DNA of 64,000 nucleotides from contig JASGHP010000001.1 of NCBI GenBank assembly GCA_047602295.1, forward strand, positions 5,022,001 to 5,086,000. The letters are read 5' to 3'. A program made the translations under genes and the position numbers. The notes beneath the pieces are model-generated. The model worked only from the letters and a program-made list of their open reading frames with translations. It was not told the origin of the DNA and did no database searches. The stretch is from JACMLD01 sp047602295. Lineage in GTDB: Bacteria; Bacteroidota; Bacteroidia; Chitinophagales; Chitinophagaceae. Position 1 is the stretch's first letter, and every line of letters starts with the position of its first letter. Shown here one piece after another: positions 8,806 through 17,742 of this stretch.

Positions 8806-9408
8806 CTATTTCTTCTTAACGCAACGAACTGAAATGCCCCCGTCTTTTTCTCCCCCATCTTGCATGAAAAGTGCTTGCGAGCCTTTTGCAAAATTAGCAT
8901 ACCAGGCAGTATTGTTTATATCTTCTGTTATTGTCCAATAAAAACCGTGGGCATTTATTCTTGCATATTTTCCTTTTTGATCCCGATTGCCACCAAGCAC
9001 AGCGTTAAAGCCCGATATTCCTTCACTCAACAAAACTTTATACGCCGCTTTTTTATTAAAAATTGAATCTGCAGGTATGCCACCATACAATGCCACCAGG
9101 TTTTGCCAATCTTCTTTTGCAGGCAATTGCCAACCATCTTTTAATAGGCTGCAAACCTTAGTTGCTGCCTCCCATGTATACACTCGGCCATACTGTTTGG
9201 TAGCAGCATGAACAGAATCCTCATAACCAAAAGAACCGGGTATATCTGTATCAATATTTGCTGTCATCCAAAGATTACCATCTTTTAACAATTTTACCGG
9301 GTATTTTTTTCCATCCTGGTCTATTATAGTTTGAGGTGCATGCTTACTTTGCGCATAACATGCGGAAAATGTAAAGGCAAAAAAAAGTATTGCAATAAGC
9401 TTATTCAT
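8806..9408 (-). CDS. FISUMP-domain lipoprotein
   Basis: A 200-residue exported protein with an N-terminal hydrophobic segment ending in FTFSAC, so Cys17 may be lipidated. The remainder fits the 'Fibrobacter succinogenes major paralogous' domain: VKLLKDGNLWMTANI, GRVYTWEAA, DGWQLPAKEDWQNL, GFYWTITED and the ending GGISVRC. Such domains are common in Bacteroidota surface proteins, but their function is unknown. It precedes the DinB gene by 25 bases and may share a transcript with it. Confidence 0.85.
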   Translation of the reverse strand: MNKLIAILFFAFTFSACYAQSKHAPQTIIDQDGKKYPVKLLKDGNLWMTANIDTDIPGSFGYEDSVHAATKQYGRVYTWEAATKVCSLLKDGWQLPAKEDWQNLVALYGGIPADSIFNKKAAYKVLLSEGISGFNAVLGGNRDQKGKYARINAHGFYWTITEDINNTAWYANFAKGSQALFMQDGGEKDGGISVRCVKKK

Positions 9409-9483
9409 TCGTTCTAATAGCTGTAAAAATTTGTTTGGCGTTTGGCAATTGAATTAACGCCACACTTTCTTTCAATAAATTTT

Positions 9484-9837
9484 TTAGTAGAAAAACTGTT
9501 CTGAAATAATCTTTCCGTCTTTTACCGTATACAGGCCAATCTCTTCCATATTTGTTCTTTCACCGCCTTTGGGTTTAAAGTCCATTGTCATATAACAAGT
9601 AAAATAATTACCGGCCACTACTGGTGCAGCAGTAGTGCCACCATACATTGCTTCCACCATTTCATTCCATTTCTTTCCTTTTTCGTGAATCTCTTTCATG
9701 CCTTTTGCTTTTACCCAATCAGAACCTGGTGCTTCATCGCTGGTTGCATCAGGACTAAAAAGTTCGGCATAGATTTTATCGAAAGCTCCCTGCTGCATGT
9801 ATTCATAAAATTTTGCAGCTACTTCTTTTGTTGTCAT
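9484..9837 (-). CDS. SnoaL/NTF2-like protein
   Basis: A 117-residue cone-shaped alpha+beta barrel protein of the NTF2/SnoaL superfamily. The N-terminal helix (EVAAKFYEYMQQGAFDKIYAE) and ending EIGLYTVKDGKIISEQFFY are characteristic. Members range from isomerases to binding proteins, and nothing here fixes the ligand. It stands alone between two minus-strand units. Confidence 0.8.
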   Translation of the reverse strand: MTTKEVAAKFYEYMQQGAFDKIYAELFSPDATSDEAPGSDWVKAKGMKEIHEKGKKWNEMVEAMYGGTTAAPVVAGNYFTCYMTMDFKPKGGERTNMEEIGLYTVKDGKIISEQFFY

Positions 9838-10008
9838 AACATTGGTTTTAAAGTTGAATAATCGTTATTTAAATTTACTGATAATTGGCATCATGCCGTT
9901 AATTCGTAATTAGTTCATGAAAACTTATTCCAGCTTTCTATGTATGTAGCTAACCTCGCCAAGGTTCAGGAAATTAAAAGATGCTTGGAAAAACGCCCTG
10001 TAAGAAAA

Positions 10009-10473
10009 CTATTGTTTACTACTCCGTTTCAACAAACCTGCGAATACATTGAGGAAGAATAATAATTGTGCAAGAATGAAAACGACCATTGATATACCAA
10101 AATAATAATTGACATGCGAAATTGATACAAAGTCGTTCCAATTATTATAATCGATATATCGTCGCGGCCTTTCGTTGTAAAAATGCTGCACCATCCACCA
10201 AAAGCTCATTAAGCCTAATGGATTTATTATGGTCAACGTAATATGAATCCACGTTAATCGTACAGAAAAAAGAATACCAGAAGTTATTTTATATAATACC
10301 CAGAAGACAAAGAAACCAATGCACAATGATCTCCACAACAATTTAGGAGCAATAACATAGTAAGTATCACTCAAATGAATATCTACAGTCTCATTACCAG
10401 TGAAAAAAGATACTCCTAATGCAATTACCGCTGCAAGTAAAAGAAAGTTATATGGCTGAGATCTAAATTTCAA
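10009..10473 (-). CDS. Small membrane protein with a COX1-like helix
   Basis: A 154-residue protein with four predicted membrane segments. Near residue 29 the sequence DIHLSDTYYVIAP resembles the haem-copper oxidase subunit I motif HDTYYVxAHxH. The three His positions are here Ser, Pro and Leu, so haem and metal ligands are missing while the Asp is kept. It is far shorter than COX1 and lacks the other ligands. It may be a relic or an independent small family. The start is 15 bases after the TPR gene, which suggests an operon. Confidence 0.65.
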   Translation of the reverse strand: MKFRSQPYNFLLLAAVIALGVSFFTGNETVDIHLSDTYYVIAPKLLWRSLCIGFFVFWVLYKITSGILFSVRLTWIHITLTIINPLGLMSFWWMVQHFYNERPRRYIDYNNWNDFVSISHVNYYFGISMVVFILAQLLFFLNVFAGLLKRSSKQ

Positions 10474-10488
10474 TGACTACTATCGTTA

Positions 10489-11241
10489 TTATTTCCTCAA
10501 TGCCTGCCTTGAAGCATTCACCCATCTTGCATTCATCCGACGTACGTGCGCCGGGTGCAGGTTACGCTCATCTATTACGGTATGAAATTGCGTATTAGCT
10601 TCTTCTATACGTCCAGCTTCTTTTAGGAATATTCCATAATGATAACGTGCTTCCAGTGAATGATGCACACGAATAATTTGTTTATACGCAGCTTCTGCTT
10701 TTTCTGACTGCCCTGCTTTGTGCAAAGCCTTTGCGTAGAGAATTTCATCTTCTGGTTTATCAAACCTGTTTTGCTTTTCTTTTAACGCCTTATCCAGCCA
10801 TTGCAAACTCTCTTCGTATTTGCCAGCACCGAATGCATAACGGCCCATATCCAGCAGCATGCCTGCATTATTTGCATGGATTCCTTTCAGGCAAGAACCT
10901 GTAAGCTCCATCGCTTTTTCAAAATTATTTTGCCTTGCATATTCCTCTGCCAGTTGCAACCTGTTGCTATCTGTATCTGCAATCTTTAATCTTCTTTCCA
11001 GTTCTTTAATTCTGCCGCTGGGAAAAAAAGTTTTTACATTATCTCTATTAACACCTGAAATCCCAAGCTTAGGCCACATTTCCCGAAAAAAATAAATGAT
11101 AGCACCAATAAGCGGAAGAAAAATCAATAAGTACACCCAATCTCTGTGATCATTTTTAATTGCATGGAGAATGCAAATAACTTGCAGCGCTCCTATAATA
11201 TAATAAACATACTGGTATTGTTGCAGAAAGCCGGGAATCAT
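10489..11241 (-). CDS. Membrane-anchored TPR protein
   Basis: About 250 residues. Two membrane segments (VYYIIGALQVICILHAI, WVYLLIFLPLIGAIIYFF) resemble the N-terminal module of PLDc_N proteins. A cytoplasmic TPR domain follows (LAEEYARQNNFEKAMEL, DMGRYAFGAGKYEESLQWL, AKALHKAGQSEKAEAAY, YGIFLKEAGRIEEAN). A longer frame starts at 11325, but that start lies inside the terminator of the upstream gene, and a -7-like box (11265-11272) sits between the two starts. The Met at 11241 is therefore preferred. It is likely a scaffold for protein contacts and its partner is unknown. Confidence 0.75.
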   Translation of the reverse strand: MIPGFLQQYQYVYYIIGALQVICILHAIKNDHRDWVYLLIFLPLIGAIIYFFREMWPKLGISGVNRDNVKTFFPSGRIKELERRLKIADTDSNRLQLAEEYARQNNFEKAMELTGSCLKGIHANNAGMLLDMGRYAFGAGKYEESLQWLDKALKEKQNRFDKPEDEILYAKALHKAGQSEKAEAAYKQIIRVHHSLEARYHYGIFLKEAGRIEEANTQFHTVIDERNLHPAHVRRMNARWVNASRQALRK

Positions 11242-11264
11242 AGAAAAGGGGTTACTTGATACGG

Positions 11265-11272
11265 CTAAGATA
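11265..11272 (-). promoter_or_regulatory. Candidate -7 box (TATCTTAG) for the TPR gene
   Basis: It lies 23 bases upstream of the ATG at 11241 and inside the N-terminal extension of the longer frame. It supports the shorter start. Motif evidence only. Confidence 0.35.
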
Positions 11273-11307
11273 GCTTTTTGTGGGAAAAAATACGAATGCT
11301 GTTGCCA

Positions 11308-11338
11308 AACAAAAAAAGCCGCCATATAGCAGCTTTTT
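11308..11338 (-). terminator. Intrinsic terminator (minus strand)
   Basis: Read on the minus strand, AAAAAGCTGC pairs with GCGGCTTTTT (10 pairs, one wobble, 6-nt loop), ending in a run of T. It lies 20 bases past the stop of the four-helix membrane gene at 11358. Confidence 0.85.
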
Positions 11339-11357
11339 ATAAATAAATATTTTATTG

Positions 11358-11807
11358 TTAAGAGGTCCAGTCAGGTGCAATCTTGTTCAATTTTATAAGA
11401 TAAGGAATCAGCAGCAGCAATTCTATGCGGAAACTAAAACTTGTATAACCCATCAAGGGCAAACCAATCATAGAAAATGCACAAACTGCAATACCCAATA
11501 TAGCATCTATCCTACCCAGAGTAATCGCGTAATCTTTTTCAAACCACAAAGAAAATGCAGTAAAGCCTTTTAATAAGCCCACACCTATAACCGTTGCGCC
11601 TATGGGTGAAAATGGTTGCGTTGACTCAAGTCCATAAATTGCCAAACCAGTACTGAATCCAAATATGCCCAATATCAAACAAGCAATTGCCCCAACGCCA
11701 AATAGCATAAAAAGCCAACAGAATATTTTCATCCACCATGGAAGTAAGTCTCTGCGTCTAATTGAAAGAGGTTGCAAATCGCTTAAGATATCTACCTGGT
11801 TGTCCAT
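11358..11807 (-). CDS. Hypothetical four-helix membrane protein
   Basis: A 149-residue protein with a basic cytoplasmic N-terminus (SIRRRDLLPWWMK) and about four hydrophobic segments (FCWLFMLFGVGAIACLILGIF, GATVIGVGLLKGFTAFSLWF, AILGIAVCAFSMIGLPLMG, ELLLLIPYLIKL). No family was recognised. It has its own terminator and no partner gene. Confidence 0.65.
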   Translation of the reverse strand: MDNQVDILSDLQPLSIRRRDLLPWWMKIFCWLFMLFGVGAIACLILGIFGFSTGLAIYGLESTQPFSPIGATVIGVGLLKGFTAFSLWFEKDYAITLGRIDAILGIAVCAFSMIGLPLMGYTSFSFRIELLLLIPYLIKLNKIAPDWTS

Positions 11808-11948
11808 AATAATTGGCTTGATGTATAATAAGGATTATACAAAATAGCAATTATTTTCCTTCAAGCTAAATTTTTAAACGATATAATTTATACTGCACAA
11901 ATACGCAGATTGGGTGTCAATATGTGGCTGCTAAAGCTCGAATACACC

Positions 11949-14108
11949 CTAAACATCTTCTAACTTAAACGGCAGCTTTCTGATGCGCTTACCCGTAAGA
12001 TCAAAAATTGCATTGCAAAGCGCCGGTGCAAATGGTGGCAGACCAGGTTCGCCTACTCCTCCCGGCGCTTCGTTGTTTTCCATAATATGCACTTCTATCT
12101 CCGGTGTATCTGCAATACGCGGCATGGGATAGTTATAAAAATTTCTCTCTACCGTTTTGCCATCCTTAAAATGGGTAGCGTGAAAAACCGCAGCACCCAG
12201 GGCCATTACAATACTTCCTTCCACCTGCGCACGTATGATATCCGGGTTTACATACCAGCCGCAATCCATCACTGCAAACACCTTATCTATTTTTATTTTG
12301 CCGGCAGACTGTTTTGATACTTTTACAACCTGCGCCACAGTGCTTCCAAAACTTTCTACTACCGCAACACCCCAGCCGTTATTTTTTCCACGATTCTTCC
12401 AATTGCTTACTTCCGCGAGTTTATCCATCAAAGCCTGGTAACGCGGCACATTCATATGCGCTTTTCTAAACGCTAACGGATCTGCGTCTGCAATATGCGC
12501 CAGCTCATCAATAAAACTTTCAACAGCAAAACTATCTATATTAACGCCCGGCGCACGCCACCACATAGTAGGTATGGGCGATTTAATAGAGACACCTCCA
12601 ACACTGTAGTGCGGTATTGCCTGGTGATATGGCGCTGGCAACCCGCTAATCGCCCCGCTGTTGACAGATACAGCACCGGGATCTGAATCTGTTCTTTGCC
12701 CCTCCCCCCATTGCGAAGCAGTAATCATTTGAAACGCATGTATTTTTCCATTGGCATCTACACCACCGCGACAACGATATGCCGCTCCCGGCCGAAACGG
12801 GCCTGCACTCATATCATCTTCACGCGTCCACATTACCTGCACCGGCGCTTTTATTTCTTTTGAAATAAGTGCGGCTTCATGCGGGTAATCTGTAAATGCT
12901 TTGCGGCCAAATCCTCCGCCCAGGAATGTCATATTCACTTTTACATTTGCAATGGGCACTTTCATACGTTCACTAAGATCCTGTTGTATCCAATTGGCTT
13001 CTTGCAATGGGCCCCAAATTTCTATGCTGTTTTCTTTTACATCGGCAATGCAGTTGAGTGGTTCCATACAACTGTGCGATTGCATAGGTGCTTCGTAATA
13101 AGCTTCGGCCGATTTCTTTGCTTGTTGTAATGCTGTCTCAAAAGCTGGTGATGGAGCTGGCTTCATCACACCTTCACGCATTCTTTTTTCAATCTCTTCA
13201 GTGTCAAGATGTTCAAACTGATCGTCATCCCAATCTACTTTTAGCAACTTACGGGCTTGCATAGCCGCCCAGCGTGTATTAGCTACCACGGCAACTCCCT
13301 CCAACAATAAACCAAAAACAGCCCGTTGCACTTTGAATGCATGCGTTACACCAGGCACGGCTAAGCAAGCGCTGGCATCAATGCTTTTTACTTTGCCCAA
13401 TATGCGTGGATTGCGTTCTACAACTGCATAGCGCATACCCGGCAACGTTTTGTCAATACCGAATACTGCGCTTCCGTTGATCTTTAAAGGCGTATCTCTT
13501 CTGCGCAATGGTTTGCCAATAAGCTTATAATCTTTTCGATCTTTTAATTTGATGTCGGTTGGTGGTGTAATAGCGGCTGCATCTTTTACCAGTGCACCAT
13601 AATGCAATTCCTTTTTTGTATTGCGATGTATCACTTTCCCGTTCCATGCATAACATTCAGTAGCGGGAACATTCCATTGTTTGGCTGCTGCCGCAATCAG
13701 CATTTCCCTAGCTGTTGCGCCAGTACGCAGCAGTTCTTTCCACCAGCCTCTTACAGAAAAACTTCCTTCCTGCGGTTGCGGGCCATATTTTTTAGGATGT
13801 GCTGCCACATATTTCACCTGCACATCTTTCATATCTACTTCCAGCTCTTCTGCAATTATCTGCGGAATAGCCTGCCATGTGCCCTGTCCCATTTCTGAAC
13901 GGTGATTGTAAATAGTAACCAATCCTGCTTCGTCAATAGATATCCATGACATCAACTCTGTTTCTCCTGCTGCTGTACTATCCGTTATAACAGCAGACGA
14001 CGCCTTTGATAATGAAGGAGCATAGAAGCCAATGATCATTGCCAGGCCAGAGATGCCCGCTTGCTGCAGAAATACCCTTCTTGTGAAACTGCCTGGTGAA
14101 GGCTCCAT
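11949..14108 (-). CDS. Molybdopterin-binding aldehyde/xanthine oxidase-type large subunit
   Basis: A 719-residue large subunit of the isoquinoline 1-oxidoreductase (IorB) type of the xanthine oxidase family, which hydroxylates aldehydes or N-heterocycles. The N-terminus has a Tat signal (FTRRVFLQQAG) followed by a hydrophobic stretch, so export in folded form is likely. NHRSEMGQGTWQAIPQIIAEE, MTFLGGGFGRKAF, MWWRAPGVNIDSFAVE and GGVGEPGLPPFAPALCNAI are molybdopterin-site motifs, and the penultimate motif carries the expected catalytic Glu. The [2Fe-2S] partner IorA, normally adjacent, is missing. The upstream gene is an AraC regulator. A partner elsewhere would be needed for activity. Confidence 0.9.
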   Translation of the reverse strand: MEPSPGSFTRRVFLQQAGISGLAMIIGFYAPSLSKASSAVITDSTAAGETELMSWISIDEAGLVTIYNHRSEMGQGTWQAIPQIIAEELEVDMKDVQVKYVAAHPKKYGPQPQEGSFSVRGWWKELLRTGATAREMLIAAAAKQWNVPATECYAWNGKVIHRNTKKELHYGALVKDAAAITPPTDIKLKDRKDYKLIGKPLRRRDTPLKINGSAVFGIDKTLPGMRYAVVERNPRILGKVKSIDASACLAVPGVTHAFKVQRAVFGLLLEGVAVVANTRWAAMQARKLLKVDWDDDQFEHLDTEEIEKRMREGVMKPAPSPAFETALQQAKKSAEAYYEAPMQSHSCMEPLNCIADVKENSIEIWGPLQEANWIQQDLSERMKVPIANVKVNMTFLGGGFGRKAFTDYPHEAALISKEIKAPVQVMWTREDDMSAGPFRPGAAYRCRGGVDANGKIHAFQMITASQWGEGQRTDSDPGAVSVNSGAISGLPAPYHQAIPHYSVGGVSIKSPIPTMWWRAPGVNIDSFAVESFIDELAHIADADPLAFRKAHMNVPRYQALMDKLAEVSNWKNRGKNNGWGVAVVESFGSTVAQVVKVSKQSAGKIKIDKVFAVMDCGWYVNPDIIRAQVEGSIVMALGAAVFHATHFKDGKTVERNFYNYPMPRIADTPEIEVHIMENNEAPGGVGEPGLPPFAPALCNAIFDLTGKRIRKLPFKLEDV

Positions 14109-14127
14109 TATTAGAAAGTTTGTTGCT

Positions 14128-14135
14128 TAAATGTA
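14128..14135 (-). promoter_or_regulatory. Candidate -7 box (TACATTTA)
   Basis: A TAnnTTTG-like box on the minus strand, 19 bases before the start of the molybdopterin enzyme. It suggests that gene has its own promoter rather than depending on the AraC gene upstream. Confidence 0.3.
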
Positions 14136-14189
14136 AGCTTTTCGCGGCTGTTGAGACTGTTAATTTATATTGGCGAATTCATGCAACAA

Positions 14190-14954
14190 CTATAGCGTAC
14201 GTTTGAAGCTTTCAGGCGTTTCTCCTGTGAACATTTTAAAATCTTTAATGAAATGTGCCTGGTCGAAAAAATTGTTTTGATAAGAGATTGCCGTGAGTGA
14301 AGAAGCACCCTTTAAATTTTCAAGCGCCATATTGAACCGCACGATAGAAGCAAATTTCTTGGGTGTAGCTCCTACTAATTTTCTAAATCTTTTTTCAAGC
14401 GGGCTTTGACTGGTAAAAAGCTTTTCTGCCAACGCTTTAATGCGAATAGCACCTTGTGATTCATAAATGAGTTTAACAGCTTCTTCCACCAGTTTATCTT
14501 CCGGCATTTCTGTCAGTTGTGACAACAGAAAGCTTTCAACTATTTGTATTCGTTGAGCATCTGTTTGCGCTATTGATAATTTTTCGGTTATCTCTGCTAT
14601 GAAGCTTTTATCAGCTATGTCTTCCAAAGAAAGACTTAGGTTGAATAATTCATTAGCAGGCTGCGGAAAGAATCGTGTAAATCCTATTGCTGTAAAATAA
14701 ACAAGGATGCTGCCAATCCCTGCGGTATTTCTAAAAACTTTGTAACTATCGGCAATCCCTGTAACACCTGCTACACTTAAAGTATACTGAATATTATCTT
14801 TCAGCTGGAATAACCGGCCTTTGTATTGAAAACCCATCACAAGGCTGCCAGAGGGAAATACTTTGTATTCTGCATCCACCTCACTTTCCGATACAATAAA
14901 GTATTTGATGTAAGGCCTTAACCGCTCCTCTGGTATGAATTTATCGAACCGCAT
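14190..14954 (-). CDS. AraC family transcriptional regulator
   Basis: A 254-residue regulator. The N-terminal half (MRFDKFIPEERLRPYIKYF, VFPSGSLVMGFQYKG) is the ligand-sensing part seen in Bacteroidota 'DUF6597-type' AraC proteins. The C-terminal pair of helix-turn-helix motifs covers about 165-254 (LAEKLFTSQSPLEKRFRK, SYQNNFFDQAHFIKDFKMFTGETPESF). It lies just upstream of the molybdopterin enzyme on the same strand and may control it, though this is inference. Confidence 0.87.
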   Translation of the reverse strand: MRFDKFIPEERLRPYIKYFIVSESEVDAEYKVFPSGSLVMGFQYKGRLFQLKDNIQYTLSVAGVTGIADSYKVFRNTAGIGSILVYFTAIGFTRFFPQPANELFNLSLSLEDIADKSFIAEITEKLSIAQTDAQRIQIVESFLLSQLTEMPEDKLVEEAVKLIYESQGAIRIKALAEKLFTSQSPLEKRFRKLVGATPKKFASIVRFNMALENLKGASSLTAISYQNNFFDQAHFIKDFKMFTGETPESFKRTL

Positions 14955-14972
14955 CTTGCGCTTAGGGATAAT

Positions 14973-15617
14973 TTATTTTAGAAGTTCCTTTAATTGTCGG
15001 TCATCGTCACCCAATGCCTCAATCAATGTCTTCCCTTCTTCATTAACAATGTTCTTATCTGCACCCGCGTCTAGTAAAATTTTTACACAAGCCAGGTAAT
15101 TATCTATGTTCTTGCCACCATCTTCTCTTGAACCATGAATAGCCCATGAAAGCGGTGTTGCTTTAAAGTCAATACATTTTTTGTTGACGGCTGCATGCGC
15201 ATCCACCAATGCTTTTAAGGGCACAGGTCTTCCACACCAGGCAGCCCAATGCAATGCAGTACCGCCATGACATCCAGGGTGATTCAACTCAGCGCCTTGC
15301 TCTATAAAAAAAATGGCCAGCTTATCTGCATGCAGGCTGGATGCAGCAATAAGCGGTGTATCTGTTTTATCGGGTGGGTTGTTACCATTAATATCTGCGC
15401 CATGTTTTAAAAATATTTTTGCCATTGCAACAGCCTCTTCATCTGCATAGGTTCCTGAAAAAACACCATCACTAAGCCTGTGCAGCGGATGCGCTTTTGT
15501 TGTGTTCTTTTCATCGTAAGGCAAACCTTCATTTGCAAGCGCCGGATTTTGTGAAAGCATTTGCTCAAGGCCTGCGTAATCTTTTGCTTCTATCAATTTT
15601 TTTATGATTGATTCCAT
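14973..15617 (-). CDS. Ankyrin-repeat protein
   Basis: A 214-residue cytoplasmic protein with about four ankyrin repeats. Visible repeat signatures are AMAKIFLKHGADINGNNP, TPLIAASSLHADKLAIFFIEQGAELNHPG, GTALHWAAWCGRPVPLKALV and CVKILLDAGADKNIVNEEG. It probably binds another protein. It ends 18 bases before the AraC gene and is likely in its transcript. Confidence 0.87.
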   Translation of the reverse strand: MESIIKKLIEAKDYAGLEQMLSQNPALANEGLPYDEKNTTKAHPLHRLSDGVFSGTYADEEAVAMAKIFLKHGADINGNNPPDKTDTPLIAASSLHADKLAIFFIEQGAELNHPGCHGGTALHWAAWCGRPVPLKALVDAHAAVNKKCIDFKATPLSWAIHGSREDGGKNIDNYLACVKILLDAGADKNIVNEEGKTLIEALGDDDRQLKELLK

Positions 15618-15684
15618 TTGCTTCCATTTTAGAATAAAACTAATCGTGAATTTGCAATAAAGACATAAACAACTTCAGCATTGA

Positions 15685-16134
15685 TTATGCATCCGGAATC
15701 TCTGGCTCTACCAGTTTAGCCAACTTCTCCAAAGATTCCTGCCATCCTAAATAACACATTTCTGCTGGTATCATTGCAGGAATTCCTTCCTGTAAAACTT
15801 TCAACTCTGTGCCTACCATAACTTTCTTTAACCAGACTGAGGTAATCATTTCTCCCGGAAAATTTGGATCATCAAATACGTCTGTGTATTTCAAAAATTC
15901 ATTTGGTTTAACTTCCAGGTATTTTCCACCAAATGAATGTCCGTTGCCGGTAGAGAAATTAGTAAACGACATTTTGAAAGTACCACCTTCTTTTACATTC
16001 ATCTCGTGTACGGTACAGAGAAAACCATAAGGTGGCAGCCACGAAGCAATAGCCAGTGCCTCCGTAAATGCACGAAATAGTTTTTCTGGTTTTGCTTTAA
16101 TAACCCTGTGCAGGGAAACGCTATTGGTTGACAT
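15685..16134 (-). CDS. SRPBCC (AHSA1-type) protein
   Basis: A 149-residue START/Bet v 1-fold protein. VSLHRVIKAKPEKLFRAFTE, WLPPYGF, SFTNFSTGNGHSFGGKYLEV and the C-terminal CYLGWQESLEKLAKLVE are typical of AHSA1-type SRPBCC proteins. They bind small hydrophobic ligands, and the ligand here is unknown. Confidence 0.87.
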   Translation of the reverse strand: MSTNSVSLHRVIKAKPEKLFRAFTEALAIASWLPPYGFLCTVHEMNVKEGGTFKMSFTNFSTGNGHSFGGKYLEVKPNEFLKYTDVFDDPNFPGEMITSVWLKKVMVGTELKVLQEGIPAMIPAEMCYLGWQESLEKLAKLVEPEIPDA

Positions 16135-16276
16135 AAAAGATTCATTTAGGTAAGCCCTACTCGTTTGGCTTTTCGGTATCGCCCGTTTTTAGTGGTTGCT
16201 GCTCCACGTGTGCTATTAAAGTTAACTAATCTATTCTTACAATGTATTGGCGCTTCAGGGGAAATGCAGCGGCATT

Positions 16277-16840
16277 TTATTTTTCATTCACAGTGGGCGG
16301 TGGCACAAATCCGCACATGCGCAGGTATATTACCATTTGACCGTAATGCTCATTGGCATGTGTAAGTGCATAAAAAGCAAGATCGAGCCTTGGCAATTTT
16401 CGCCACCTGAATTGTATCATATCCATTGCATTCTTCTCAGTTAATGTAGCAATGGCTTTGCGACCAATAGCAAACGAACTTTTAACGTATTCAATAACTT
16501 CTTTTTTGGTTTTAATATTTTTAGGACCATTTACATCTTCAATATCTGCACGAACAGAATCGCCTGTAATAACACTCCAGATAAAAATATTGTCTGTTGC
16601 AAGATGCATCAACTGCCCTGCAAAAGTTCTTACCTCTTTAAAGTTGCTGTTCTTTATGGAAAGGCTTTCAGGTGTAAAATCATATTTATCCGCTGGCATA
16701 GCTTCTGCCGTTGACAGTATATCGCTTTCTACTTTGCTAAACAATCGCTCTACTGCAGGTGTAATTGACTGTTGTGCTACACCAGTAGTGAACACGATAC
16801 AAAGGGATACAGTGCTGATAATCGTTTTATAAATTCGCAT
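16277..16840 (-). CDS. Secreted DinB-like protein
   Basis: About 187 residues with a signal peptide (MRIYKTIISTVSLCIVFTTG ending in AQQ). The start at 16840 is chosen because the signal peptide begins there. The mature part has the DinB order MPADKYDFTPESLS, then QLMHLATDN with His, and finally ALTHANEHYGQMVIYLR with the HxxxH pair. It is exported, unlike the DinB protein at 8253. Substrate unknown. Confidence 0.82.
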   Translation of the reverse strand: MRIYKTIISTVSLCIVFTTGVAQQSITPAVERLFSKVESDILSTAEAMPADKYDFTPESLSIKNSNFKEVRTFAGQLMHLATDNIFIWSVITGDSVRADIEDVNGPKNIKTKKEVIEYVKSSFAIGRKAIATLTEKNAMDMIQFRWRKLPRLDLAFYALTHANEHYGQMVIYLRMCGFVPPPTVNEK

Positions 16841-16873
16841 TGACAGAATATTATAAGTTATCAATCTCTTTAC

Positions 16874-17224
16874 TCAACCATTATTCTTTATTACTGTTAT
16901 TATGGGATTTACAATATGCTTCGTATCAAATTCCCTGCCTTGCATAAGCGGTTTTTTCTTGTTGTCGCCAACTCCTTTTACGATTGTCACTTCACCTCTT
17001 ATACGAACCTTCTTGCCGTCCAGGCCTTTTGCTTTTGCATAGTTTATATCTACTACATATCCATTTAAGTAATACCCATCTTTTGTTGGATTTTCGAGGT
17101 GAAAGGTAGTTACAAAATCGGCTAGTTTTTCCTTTCTATCTGCTTCACCCTTTACTGGCTTTGCGCCCTGTCCAAAACAAACGGTTTGGAATAAAAAGAT
17201 AAACAGGAATAAAAAGAATTTCAT
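16874..17224 (-). CDS. Small secreted protein
   Basis: About 116 residues. The start at 17224 gives a clean signal peptide (MKFFLFLFIFLFQTVCFGQ). The mature part is lysine-rich, with GYYLNGYVVDINYAKAKGLDGK and KVRIRGEVTIVKG. This arrangement resembles small OB-fold-like domains, but that is only an impression. Not otherwise recognised. It is 33 bases upstream of the DinB gene on the same strand. Confidence 0.65.
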   Translation of the reverse strand: MKFFLFLFIFLFQTVCFGQGAKPVKGEADRKEKLADFVTTFHLENPTKDGYYLNGYVVDINYAKAKGLDGKKVRIRGEVTIVKGVGDNKKKPLMQGREFDTKHIVNPIITVIKNNG

Positions 17225-17307
17225 TTTAAATAACAGGTTGTATGACTTCATTCAAATCCATTTTTTCGAAGTATAGTTCAAAAACTCAATCAGGCATATA
17301 GATTTAA

Positions 17308-17742
17308 CTACCCAACCGCCGGCACAAGACCATAACGGTTCATTATCTCGGCAGCTTTTGCAGGATCTGGTGGCACGCCCGGTTTTATAATAGCGCCCAA
17401 CTCTTTAAAATAATTGATGTTTATATCGCAGGGCGTCAATACGCAAAGAGTTTTTGCAGGCTGGTCTGTTTTATTATCGTGGTGATGTATAGTACCTCTT
17501 GATATAAATAAACGATCTCCGGGATGTATTTCAATCACCTCGCCATTAACAGTACTGGTAGTAATGCCTTCCAAACCATATAGCACTTCATCCACATGCT
17601 TATGATAATGAGATACCGGCACCTTCGCACCTGGAGGTATCAAAAATTCAAACATTACAAATGGATTGACTGGATCAGTTCCATCAAATAAAAAATTCAA
17701 TTCCAGTTGACCGATTTTTACAAGTTGTGCAGGCTGCGTCAT
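17308..17742 (-). CDS. Cupin-domain protein
   Basis: A 144-residue single-domain cupin. Motif 1 is VPVSHYHKHVDEVLYGLEG (metal His/His/Glu), and motif 2 is HPGDRLFISRGTIHHHDNK. It could be an isomerase, dioxygenase or binding protein, and the sequence does not decide. A -7-like box lies 4 nt before the ATG. Confidence 0.87.
   Translation of the reverse strand: MTQPAQLVKIGQLELNFLFDGTDPVNPFVMFEFLIPPGAKVPVSHYHKHVDEVLYGLEGITTSTVNGEVIEIHPGDRLFISRGTIHHHDNKTDQPAKTLCVLTPCDININYFKELGAIIKPGVPPDPAKAAEIMNRYGLVPAVG

Noticed and set aside
8253..8900. Longer DinB protein starting at 8900
   Set aside because: The extra residues overlap the FISUMP gene and have no DinB character.
10489..11325. Longer TPR protein starting at 11325
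   Set aside because: That start lies in the stem of the upstream gene's terminator. The Met at 11241 has a promoter-like box before it and begins with the first membrane segment.
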